In this document: piece after piece, positions 47,247 through 57,768 of the stretch
Numbering within the stretch: the stretch's first letter is position 1
Layout: each line of letters begins with the position of its first letter
Source of the DNA: Coniella vitis
Lineage: Eukaryota; Ascomycota; Sordariomycetes; Diaporthales; Schizoparmaceae
Length of the DNA stretch: 64,000 nt
Assembly: GCA_011317545.1 (NCBI GenBank)
Contig: WUJK01000003.1
Coordinates: forward strand, 4,154,001-4,218,000
Direction of reading: 5' to 3'
Notes under the pieces: generated by a model
The model's database searches: none
Told to the model about the DNA's origin: nothing
Seen by the model: only the letters and a program-made list of their open reading frames with translations
Translations under genes and position numbers: made by a program

Positions 47247-50200
47247 CAAGGCGAGCCGGTCACCGACCCCAGCGCCGAGGACGTCAAGGCGGCACAAGAG
47301 GCCGTCAAGCGCACGCAAAAGGCGCTGGCCGCCGCGGCGCGCGAAAAAGAACAGCCAGAGCTCGTGCAAAAGGCAGGCTTCTTCCAGGCCAACCCGCTGA
47401 TCCGCGAGGCGGTCCGCGAGCTCGTGGACCTCCTGCAGCGGTGGAAGTCGGTGGCCAAGATCCAGAACTCGCTGAAGCTGGCGCGCGAGACGCTGGACAG
47501 CAAGCCTTTCCCGGCGGCCGAGCGGCGCTTCCTGTGGAACGACACGTGCTGCATCAACAAGGCGGATGCGAACGAGCTCGGCACGTCGCTCTCGCTCATG
47601 GGCGACTGGTACGCCAACGCCGACTTCTGCCTCGTCTATCTCGACACGGGCAAGGCGCAGGATGACTGGGCCGAGGAGTGGACGCGCTTCCAGCAGAGGG
47701 CGAACGGCGCTGCTGTCCTGGCGGCGCCCAACTATGCCGATTTCGACGCGGTCCGCAGCACGATGCCCGAATGGTCCACGCGTGGCTGGACGCTGCAGGA
47801 GCTGGTCCTCAGCAAGATGACCTTTTACGCAAACGCAGCTTGGCAGCCGCTGGGCAGGCCGGTCGACAGCCTCGGGCCTTATTACTTCTTGGTGCCGTTC
47901 ATCGAGCTGTACGTGGGCAGTCAAGCGCCCAAGGACATGAGCAGGCTGCGCAAGCTTTGGAAGAAGACAGCGAAAGGCTTAAAGCCCAAGGTGAGTTGTA
48001 TCTCGTGAAACGCAACACTGTAATCCTGCACACACTTACATATAAGATCGTAGGATTCCAAAGACACATCTGAAGACGACGACGGCGACGATGATGATGA
48101 TGACGAGAACCACCAAGACGAAAAGGGCCCTGCGCAGAGCACCACCGAAGAAAGCGCCCAAGACATCGCCAAACGAATCGAGGCAGCGCAGAACCTCATC
48201 CTCATCCTCGAAACCCTCGGCCTGCGCATCCCCTCGGACATTGAGAGACGCACCGCCCTGCCCTGCATCTCCCAAGCCGTCTACCTCGCCGCCACCGGCC
48301 TCCGCCAAGAAGTCAGCGACGCCGACCGCGGCAGCACCCGCCGCCTTGTCGTCAACAACAACCTGCGCGTCGACCTGGCCCACGACATCAAACAGGCCTT
48401 CCCCGCCAGCCAGCCGCCACGCGACGACGACAGCAGCCCCGACGTGATCGCCTCCCCCGAGGAGCGCGGTCTGCGCCACATGCTCCAGTTCCTCCTGCAG
48501 TGCCTCGTCGCCGAGACCAGGCCCCTCATCCACGCAGACCGCGCCGCCATCGCCCACTTGGGCAACATCCGCGCCCTCGCGAGCTGGCAAGGCGGCCTCG
48601 AGCGCGCCAAGTTCACCACCGAGGCCGTCATGACGCTCGCCGCGCACCGCGTGTGCACCGTCGAGACGGACCGCGCGTACTCGCTCATGGGCCTGCTCGG
48701 CGTGAAATTCCCGACCTTTGCGGCCGAGGGGCTGGCGCGCGCGCTTGCGCGGCTGTTTGACGAGGTGCTGGCGCTCTCCAACGACGTCTCGCTGTTCAAC
48801 TGGGCCGGCAGCGACATGGGCAGTGCGATCCGCGGCCGCTCGCTGTACCCCGCGAGCCTCGCGGCCTTCCACACGCGCAAGGACCGCCAGCCGCTGGCGA
48901 TGAAGCGGCTGGCCACGCTGCTCGAGGAGCGGCGCAGCGGGGTGATGCAGACGTTCAAGTACGTGGACGTGATGCTCCGACGCACGATTGACTTTGTCAA
49001 GGCGCACGAGCAGGAGAAGAACATCCCGACGCACTGGATCAGGGGGATCATCCAATTCATCCGCGAGGCCGACTTTGAGCACCTTGAATCGCGGCTGGGC
49101 CATCTCGAGGCCATCGTGCGATGGGTCGAGGACAGGTGCGGCCGCGCGGTCGACACGGAAGCCAAGCTGGCGCAGCAGCAGAAGAAGAGCAAGAGGCCTG
49201 CCTTCCTGCACAAGGACACGGTCGCCGACGTGGCCAAGCACCCTGTGGGGAGCATCTTGCATGGTCTTAGTGGCAGCAGAAAGAGAGCAGGGTCGTCGAG
49301 TCTGTGGCGTCCGTCGGCCAAGCGGGTCAAGACCGAAGACGATGCAGGGTCGCCGACGCCGAGCACTGCCAGCACGCTCGTCAACGACGACGAGTACGGC
49401 ATGGCCGAGTTCAAGGAGGATGTCGACAGGCTGGACGGCGACGTCATGTCGTGGCTGGAGCAGAGTTACAATGCGATTCCGACCGAGGAGACGGCGCCCC
49501 TGAAAGAGAAGCCGGATATACCAGCGCTGCCCGACGACATCCAAGCTGGCGTTGCGGAACTCAAGCGTCAAGCCCTCGAGACACCCGCAGAAGGACCGGC
49601 GCCGTCGCGCGACGAAGCCGACACCATCTCGCCCAACCCCATCATCGTGACCAGCTCCGGCATCGAGGCCATCTTTGACATCCAGCGCGTCATCATCACC
49701 TTCTGCGAGGAACAACGGCTGCGCACCCAGGTCAGACAGGCCGCGAGCCCGCACCAACAGATCACGGGGTGGTGTAGCATCAGCACGGGCTTTGCGCGCG
49801 TCATGGTCAGCTTCTCGTGCGAGAAACACGTCCTCGAGAAGCAGCTCATGCTGTCCCAGGCCGTCAGGGAAAAGGTTCTCGAGAAGCCACCGAGGCGGAA
49901 AGACCATGCCAAAGACCGTCGCCCCGACAAGGAGAGCCGCAAGACTGATAACAACAACAACAACGACGACGACGACGTCGACGATGCGATCGCCAGAGAG
50001 AACCACACAAGAGACGAGGAGAAAGTAAGCGACATGATCGCCTTTATCGAGCAAGACCAGCTGGAAACCGTCTCGGGCGAATGGGTCCTCGCCCGCTTCT
50101 CGGACGTCCAAGGCGCGCAGTGGTTCCTCTGTGCCCTTGAGCTGGGGTCGACAGACACCTTCCACGGCCACCGCGTGTCCTCGGACAAGATCGATTTCGA

Positions 50201-50606
50201 CAATGCCATTCCCGAGCCGGGCCTCCTCAACGTCTGGAAAAAGTACATGGAGCGGAGCAAGTCCAAGCTCTGCGACATTCTGATGGACTTCCTCAAAAGC
50301 ATGACGCTGGGCTCTGCACGAAGGGAGATCCTGGGACAAGAGCACGAGCACGACGAGTCCGAGAGCGTCCTCTCGCATGCCCTCGAGATAGGCATGGCAG
50401 CTGTGCACAATGCGCCGCAGATGGCTGCGTTGACGCTCGCGGAGCAGTTCCTCAAGCTCAAGGGTAATTTCTCGTACAAGCACCTGAGCGCTGCTGTCCT
50501 CATGTACACGCCCAGAAGGCTCCAGCCTGCTGTTGAGAACTTGAACGCCGACAAGGATTTCCACCCAGCCATGTTCCATTCGGGACGGAGAATCCACATG
50601 TTCTAG
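46479..50606 (+). CDS. Very large HET-domain protein with split HET core, 1,354 aa
   Basis: HET domains act in heterokaryon incompatibility and related cell-death responses of filamentous fungi. Exons 46479-47990 and 48054-50606, with a GTGAGT donor and GTAG acceptor, phase 0. The start is ATCACCATGG at 46479. HET signatures: YCMLSHQWKG at residues 103-112, FLWNDTCCINK at 351-361 and EWSTRGWTLQELVLSK at 431-446. The first two are normally under 100 residues apart; here about 240 residues of helical, charged sequence with an Ala13 run (244-256) lie between them. The second exon continues with an acidic run (about 512-527), a segment typical of the family (YSLMGLLGVKFP, DVSLFNWAGSDMGSAIRGRSLYP), a KKSKRPAF/KRAGSSS basic region and a long C-terminal part with another acidic run of Asn and Asp. 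It may act in nucleus or cytoplasm; no partner gene such as an NLR is adjacent. Confidence is high for the family and moderate for function. Confidence 0.92.
47206..47246. repeat. (GCA)n tract encoding poly-alanine inside the HET gene
   Basis: A nearly pure GCA run in frame, encoding Ala13 at residues 244-256. It is open to replication slippage. Confidence 0.9.
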
Positions 50607-51767
50607 TTTCAATTGTTGTTGTCAGAGGCTTATTAAATTGTGAGCGCATGTGTAAGGAGGTGTGCCGAGACTGAAAGTGGTAGGTATATACAATTGCACC
50701 AAAACATCCTGTAGAGCCTGTGGAATACAGCCTTTGTTGCATGTTGCCGTGATGAAATGGTAGTTTACCAGCCTGTCAAGTGTATAGAGGCGATACCTGG
50801 GGTGTATCTGTGCCCAGAGGTCTCAACACGTCACTCTGGTTTCGGCGCTTTGATTGCTTCGTCGAGCCCAGCGTTTACAGAACAGGTTATACTCGCAATA
50901 TCATCATCATCATCATCATCATCTGAGCGAGACAAATGGTGGGCACTTGACGCCATCATCCCCCGTTAGCCCTCGGCGGTTACAACAGAAGCTCAAGATA
51001 TTCCTCACAATCAGATTGTGCTAATAGCCTCCCACAGCCAACTGGGCACTCACTCACGTTCTCTTCTTGATCATTCGATTTCTACAACGAGAATAACCGT
51101 GGCTTGACTCGGAAAGTCAAGTTTGAGTGGGCAATAAGTCACTGATAATGATGATAACAAAACTGGGAACAACATCTCCCAAGCCACAACAATGTCAACC
51201 ATACAGGCATTATTACCACTACTGCAAACAAGACTCAGGTACCGACTAGCTAAGCCTTGGCGAATATACAAGCTTCACTCATCGCTGCACAAAGCTTTGC
51301 TTGGCAGAGCCAAACTTCCCACATGGCATTGCTTGGCTTCATCAGCCGCAGGGGCCACAGCACAACTGCACTTGAACGCGGGTGAGGATTAATAAATTTG
51401 GTATTTGGGTATCTATGAATAATGACCAACATGCATCTAGGTCTACCCATATCGGCTTGAAATTCCGATTTCATAGTGTCCATGCATGGAAAGCCCACAA
51501 AGAAACTCATGCAAGGCTCATAAGCCCGATCCCCACACATGATTTGCAATCTCTCTTGTTTTGTATGTCCCATAACTCCAACCTAAGCCCTTGATTACCA
51601 GTGAGTAGCACTAGCTCGCCCGATGAGCTGTGATTCCACAACATCCATGCATAAACTCATTCTGCTTTGTTTCCTTTCCTTGCATGTCGGCATCGCTGCG
51701 CCCAAGATACAGCAGCGTGAAATGGAATGGACGCCTATTTGTTGGTGTCGCTTCGTCGTTTGTCGTC
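50607..51767. other. Convergent intergenic region
   Basis: 3' flanks of the HET gene (plus) and the MFS gene (minus). It contains an (ATC)n tract at 50900-50923. No gene seen. Confidence 0.6.
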
Positions 51768-53651
51768 CTACGGGACCTCCGAATCGATGCGACCCAGCGT
51801 GTTCAAACGCTCTTCCAGGTCGTGGTGGTGGACCTGGTGCGCATGGTACGAGTGTCCACCGTGGACACCAGGAGTGCCCGATCCGGAGCCGGGGCTCCGG
51901 GGCTCGTCAAAGCTGTGCGCACGGCTGGCGGCGCGGCTGGCGTTGCGAGAGGCGTTGCGAGAGGCGACGTCCTTGCTGATCTGGTACGAGCTGGTGCGGG
52001 AGCCAGGGCCGAGGGCAGGGCGTGGAGCAGCAGCAGGGGCATTTTCAATGGCCTCCTGCTTCTCGTGCTCAGTGGAGCCAGCAACGTCCTGATCGGCGCC
52101 AGTCGGGTGGCGGTGCTCGGCGGCTTCCTTGGCCAGTGTCTGGGCAAAGACAGACTTCTTGCGGAGGGTGGGGCCTTTCCAGTAGATGACATAGACAGCA
52201 GCGACCAAGAGACTCGAAATGGCAAACAGAATGAAGGAGGCGTTCTGCAGCGGCTTGTTCTGGGGACCGGGGATGTTGGCGTAAAAGGGCGTGGCGGCAT
52301 TGGTCAGGACACCGGCAAGGAAGTCGCGCGAGAAACCGTTTCCGCCAGTGGCAGAAGCCGAGAAGGGACCGTAGGCGCAGATCATGTAGTCGATGGTAGC
52401 CATGTAGATGGCGTAGTTGGCAATGCCAATGATGCCAGAGGCGAACATGGAGCCAACCCAGTGGACCGGGGGACCGTTGCAAGTCAGGGCAAAGATGAGA
52501 AGACCCACGGGCAGGCAGGGAGCCGTAAAGAGCAGCCACCAGAGTCTGCTCTCGTACTGCGCGTGTTCATCATTGGGGTTGGCCTCGCGCTGGTGGATGT
52601 TGCGGCGGATGGCGGGAATGAAACTGGCGTGCGCAAGCAGGTAGCCGAGACCGATGGGAATGAAGGCGAGACCGAGCTGCCAGGCGTTGAAGCCCCACTG
52701 TGAGTAGACGAGACTGAAGGACTGAATCTGCATGAAGATGAGGGCGTCCGAGAAGCCAGAGAGCAGAGACAGCGTCAGCACAATGGGCTCCGTAACAAAC
52801 ATCTTGAACGGGCGGTACCACGTCTGGCAAATCTCCTTGAAGTCCATGCGCTTGAGGATGGGGTTGATCTCGTTGGGGCCGTAGATGTCCTCGCCGTTCT
52901 TGCGGCGCTGCTTGGCAATCTTGTCGAGGCAGACCGTGGTGCGAGTCTCGGGGACGGTGAAGAGGTGCAGCAGCTGGACGAAGCCGCCAAAGATGAGCTG
53001 GATCCAGATGCACCAGCGCCAGTCCAGGTTGGCCTCGACGAAGCCACCGACAATGGGGCCCAGGATGGAACCGCCAACCGAAGACAGGACAATGTAGGCC
53101 ACAGCGTACTGCTGGTTGTCGGCATCAAACATGTCTGCAATCATACCCAGAGTGACACTGCCACCCGCCGACGAGAGACCGCCCAGGCAGCGACCCACGA
53201 GGAGGGAGGCAAAGTTGGGGGCCAGGGCGACAGGGAGACACCAGACGTTGACGAGGAAGAGCGAGGATTGCATGATAGGCTTGCGCCCAAACTCCTCGGA
53301 CCAGGGGGCCCAGAGCTCGCAGCCAAAGGCATACAGGATCAGAAACAGCGTGGCACCGAGACGGGCGACCTGGGCCGAGACACCAAAGGTGCTCTCGATG
53401 CCAGACAGGCCGTTGGAGTAGAGCGACGTGTTGAAGTTCATGCTGGTCTGCACCAGGAAGATGACCGTCAGCACCCACCACTTCTTCCACGAGGGCCAGG
53501 CAAAGGGCAGCTCGGCCTCGGCCATTTCGGCCGTGAGCTCGCGCTTGCCGCCGCCGTGCTGGGTCTGGCCCTTCTCATCGTGGACGAGCTGGGAGGGATC
53601 CGACGAGGGCGACGCGTCGCGTGCGGGCACGGGGTCTTTGGTGGGCAACAT
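51768..53651 (-). CDS. MFS transporter, DHA1 drug:H+ antiporter type, 627 aa
   Basis: Plasma-membrane exporter of the 12-helix major facilitator superfamily. Single exon. The start is the first ATG at 53651; the frame is open 30 codons further upstream but only with non-ATG codons. A hydrophilic N-terminus of about 60 residues precedes WWVLTVIFLVQTS (helix 1). The loop 2-3 signature is SEEFGRKPIM, the helix 4-5 region is VGRCLGGLSSAGGSVTLGMIADMF, and VPETRTTV follows helix 6, all as in fungal DHA1 proteins related to multidrug and polyamine transporters. The substrate cannot be told. The C-terminal tail of about 120 residues is unusual: repeats of SRNASRNASRAASRAHS and a His-rich end. A minus-strand TATA-like element lies at 54138-54144. 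Confidence 0.9.
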   Translation of the reverse strand: MLPTKDPVPARDASPSSDPSQLVHDEKGQTQHGGGKRELTAEMAEAELPFAWPSWKKWWVLTVIFLVQTSMNFNTSLYSNGLSGIESTFGVSAQVARLGATLFLILYAFGCELWAPWSEEFGRKPIMQSSLFLVNVWCLPVALAPNFASLLVGRCLGGLSSAGGSVTLGMIADMFDADNQQYAVAYIVLSSVGGSILGPIVGGFVEANLDWRWCIWIQLIFGGFVQLLHLFTVPETRTTVCLDKIAKQRRKNGEDIYGPNEINPILKRMDFKEICQTWYRPFKMFVTEPIVLTLSLLSGFSDALIFMQIQSFSLVYSQWGFNAWQLGLAFIPIGLGYLLAHASFIPAIRRNIHQREANPNDEHAQYESRLWWLLFTAPCLPVGLLIFALTCNGPPVHWVGSMFASGIIGIANYAIYMATIDYMICAYGPFSASATGGNGFSRDFLAGVLTNAATPFYANIPGPQNKPLQNASFILFAISSLLVAAVYVIYWKGPTLRKKSVFAQTLAKEAAEHRHPTGADQDVAGSTEHEKQEAIENAPAAAPRPALGPGSRTSSYQISKDVASRNASRNASRAASRAHSFDEPRSPGSGSGTPGVHGGHSYHAHQVHHHDLEERLNTLGRIDSEVP

Positions 53652-56600
53652 TGTCAGTGACGCCAGTTTGAGAGGCTCTTTGTCAACAATGCCGTCGATG
53701 TAATTTGCGGGCGTCGATGTGGTGTGATTGTCGATGTGCAATCAAGCTTTGTCAACTAACAGGAAGTGTGAGTATTTGACGACGCCCAAAGAGCAGACGG
53801 GGAAAGATAATACCAAAAGACTGCTGCCGCGGCACAGTGAGGCTGCTGAAGATGGCCAGTCTGAGAGGGAGACAAGGCGCGGGGTGGAGGGTGGGAGGAG
53901 AGAAGATGGAGGGACAGAATTCAAAAAGCAGAGACGCGTCGAGGTTGGTGCTTCCTCTTAAAAAGACTGCCTGCTGGTGTTGTTGGGCCGTTGCTCAGTG
54001 GTGGCCTGGGCTGCTTGACTGCCGACAGGGAAGGGAGTGGGGCAGCTAGCAGTGGAAGCTTGGGGCTGAAGCTGAAGCTGGGGCAGCATTCACTGGGGAG
54101 GGGAGAGAAGGAAGGAGGAGAGCGGCCAGGCTAGCTGATATATAGCTCTCACCACTTGGACTGGGGTGGGGTTGGAATGCACGGGCAGGAGCAGCTTGAG
54201 GCTGGGCTAGCAGCTTAGCAGGCCAGCCAGCCCCAGCCAAAGTTGGCACTTTTGAGAATCCGGCGCGATCAGGTATTGTCACATGGGTATTTGATTGCTT
54301 CATGGCCGCCTTGGGAAAAGGCAAGAGGGAAAAGGGAGCACCAGAAGGAACAGTACCTTTCCTGTTGCATCTGCAAGCAGCAAACCAACATACCAATCTG
54401 CACACCAAGTACTGTGCAATGTAGCAGAGACCCCAGCGTTTTTCTCTTCTCTCGAGCCGTTCTTCTCCATTTCTTCCATCTCTCGCTTGTGATATCCAGC
54501 AAGGCAGGCCGTTACCAAACCGGATACGGGGGGCCCTTTCGACCACCGCTCGAGAACTCTCCATCACACTTGCAACGCAACAGAGCCAATTAGGGTCTGT
54601 GGACCCCGGTCTGAGTGGGGGATCCTGACGATGACGGAGGCTGCCCCACGACCCTGCTCGAGACGGGGTGCATTGCAGAATGTGGTGGCCCATGGGGAAC
54701 GGGGAACAGACACAGCATTAGCACGTAGCATGCTCAGAGGATGAGAAAGCGAGCCCAAGAAGACTGGCAGGGTACTTGAGATGCAAGTACTACTATGTAC
54801 TTTATGTATCTTTGGCATAGTCGCACAGATTCTGGCAATGGACGATTCATGCAGCTGGACGCGCATCACTTCACGTCCAATACATAAGCCGCGACCGCGG
54901 CCCCAGCGACTCGTCTTCAGAATTGCCAGAGTGCGAAGTGGGTGGGTGGAGGTGAGGTTGGAGACGAACAGTTGGTGGTACTATGTACCTGGGCCGTGGG
55001 ATGTGTACCTGGGTACTTACGGATCCGATGGCGTCTCCATGTTAACAACCGCGGGCAGGTATTGTGCGGGCCAGATGTTAGCGGAACGGGGGGCTAATCG
55101 GCCCGAGCTAGTCGCTGATCGCTGCAGCCCACTATGACGTAGTGTGGTGTTCTAGCGCCGGGTCCGATCTCGAAGAACGAAAAGGTTCCTGATGCGTGCA
55201 GGCCGCCGTCGCCTGCGGCCACGAGGAGGCAGCATCCTGTGGACAGGCAGAGCGCAAGCGAGCCATACTGGCAGTGAGAAATTCCAGGCCGGCAACAGCG
55301 GCAAACATCCTCACGAGGCTTTCTGTCGGTGTGCTGTCAGCCCAGGGTGCATCACGGCGCAGCATCACCGTCTGTCTTGTTTAACGTCGGAGTCAGCACT
55401 TGCAAAGGCTTTGAGAGGACAATGTCGCGTATCACGATGCCACTGCCAATCTCTAACGCGATCCGCACACGCCAAACAGCCGGCCATGGGCAGCCATTCT
55501 GCAGGGTCTGAAGCACACCCATCATGTTCACGTTGTTTTCCAGGGAAAGGACCCTTAACGCCGTGGCAGTTCCAGTACACGACGGCAAAGTACCCTCGAG
55601 AAAGCGCACCACAAAAGGCACCAGCAAAATCCCACAGAGAGGTGACGTCAGGCCGAGTGGCCCGTAACATCACGTGGCGGCGCATGCTGCAGCAGCAGGC
55701 ATATGGGGCCACTGGCGCAGTCGAGAAGCATCAGAGTGAGAAGGGGAGGGGAAAAAAGAAATCCAGACACGACACATGACTTGCCGGGGTTTTCAATGCC
55801 ATCATAACCAATTGTACATAGTACAGCCGTCTGCACTGTTGCTGGTTCTGTTCTGCATTGCTGCTCCAAAATCCGTTTTCTGTTTGTTGAGGCTGCCCGA
55901 GTCCACTCCCAACCATCGTGAATACCTATTCACCTTGAAAATTTCTGCTCGTGGGAAGGATCCCCGATCCGTCGCTATCTACCCCCGTTGAGCCTCATTG
56001 TTTTTGCCCCTCCAGATTGGCTGCACGGCCAAAATGACCTTCAAGCAAGCTTCTGCCCAGCCAACCAGCGCGGGCCGGCTTGGCACGCGCTGATAGGCCT
56101 GCAGCCTGTACATACAGTGACATAGTGGCACCAGCGGCTTGCGGCCCAAGTGCCATCGCCTGATATGGCCGTGAACAGATTTCCAAGTGGCTGCCGTGTG
56201 TTTAGGGTGGGTTTGTTCACTCTGGATTTGTATTTGGCATTCCGGTGACTTTTGCTCTCTCTGCAACCGATTGTAGCTTGCGCAGTTCCTTCTTCGACCC
56301 GCCGACTTCATGCTGCGGGGTTTTGGGAAACAGAGTCCTGTTGTTTTGCTGGCTGGTCCTGGCCTGGGTCAATCGCACACTGGGGACGGCCCTGAAGCCG
56401 TGCTGAAATGCCTCGGAGTTGCCCTGAAGTGCCCTCAGTGCTTGGCTGCCTCAGTGCTTTAGTAAGCCGCCCCCGCCCCCACCCCCCGCTCACTCTAGCG
56501 GGAAAGGGTGTTAGCGCGTAGGATAAGCTAGCCCCACTCTTTTAGACTGGCCGTGGAATATCTGGGGCGTCTGGGGAAAAGCCCTAGCGCATGCACAAGT

Positions 56601-57768
56601 GGAGGTCTTTTTCCCACTCTGCGACTTTGCTTTGTCCTCCACCCTTCACGCCCAGCAGCCTCGCGCAATGCGGCCAGAGCGAGAAACTATTGTTCCAGTA
56701 TTGCCTATCAATGATCAACTTGGGATCCATCAGTTTCTTTTCGGGAAAGCACTTGTTGAATGTGACAACAACAACAACAGGCGATTGAGCCGACCGCCAG
56801 CATCTTCTCCCTGCGATGCCTCTGCGCCGGGAGCTGTCCGCAATCCCCCTCAGCTCGAGAGCTTCTCGTGCTGTATCAACGACTGAGGAGGGCGCGATAG
56901 CCCGCCTCGCCCAGAGCTGCCCCTGGGCCATGCCCCTTCCGGACACAATGGCGCGGTCTGGCTCCGTTGGAAGCCATCAGCTGTGAGCAGGTCCTGTTTT
57001 TACATAATACCTATGATTTATTAGACTCGCGTTACGGTGACGGTTGCACATTCTGGCTCATCTCCATCCACAGTCAAGACGCTAACCCATTTGTGCATCA
57101 CCCCGGACAGAGCTCTTCGGATTCTCCGTCCACGGGAGACAGGGTTCCCCACACGTTGAAGCTGCCAGTCTGCCAGTTTCCCCAGACCTGGCTCTCTGCG
57201 TTTGCCCAGAGATTTGGCTGCAATTTCCGAGCTGTACAGTCCCTGTGGGCAGCCAGCACTGGTGCCATGTGCGGCCTGCAGATGATGATCGATCCACGTC
57301 TATACGGGCGAGCAAAGGCCCTCCCCCATCTCCACCTTTTTGGGTTTGGGTCGGTGGATGCCATAGAGTGCGATGCTCAGGTGACCGCTTGACGCCGCAC
57401 CCCTCGGTGGGTGTTCAAGGCTGCGGCTGTCACTGGACTAGCGGGGAAACCGTCTCGTCGTCAACTGCCGTTCAACAAGTGCCGTGCCCCAGAAGCCGTG
57501 CGTGGGATTCGGTCCTGCTCGGGCGGCGGGTGGGTATCATGGCGAGCACACTTTTGCTGTTCTTTCTGCCCGTCTAGCCCGGTCGACATTGGCCCGAGCT
57601 GGGAACGAGGGCTTCTATGGGTTTGTTGCGCAACGCATTGATAAGTAGCGGGCCGTGTGCGAGCGAGAGCTGTTCAAGCAATGTCTCGAGAAGTACCTTT
57701 CCAGCCCGGCAGCCATCCTCGGGTTTGCAGACTGCAACACGTCGTGTGGACCTCGTGACCCTGCCGCC
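53652..57768. other. Divergent intergenic region between the MFS and rhamnosidase genes
   Basis: A 4.1-kb shared upstream region with no supportable gene. TATATA on the minus strand at 54138-54144 may serve the MFS gene. GTACTATGTAC-like motifs lie at 54791-54800, 54978-54989 and 55814-55824. Confidence 0.5.

Noticed and set aside
46443..47924. 493-codon minus-strand frame opposite HET exon 1
   Set aside because: Shadow frame: poly-Cys over the GCA repeat, no domain. The plus strand carries clear HET motifs.
48036..50612. 858-codon minus-strand frame opposite HET exon 2
   Set aside because: Long only because of strong codon bias on the coding strand; no recognisable domain or splice structure.
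51630..52703. 357-codon plus-strand frame opposite the MFS gene
   Set aside because: Antisense shadow; Val/Gly/Arg-rich with no domain.
53652..53741. N-terminal extension of the MFS protein (30 codons)
   Set aside because: The extension has only a TTG as start; the first ATG is at 53651.
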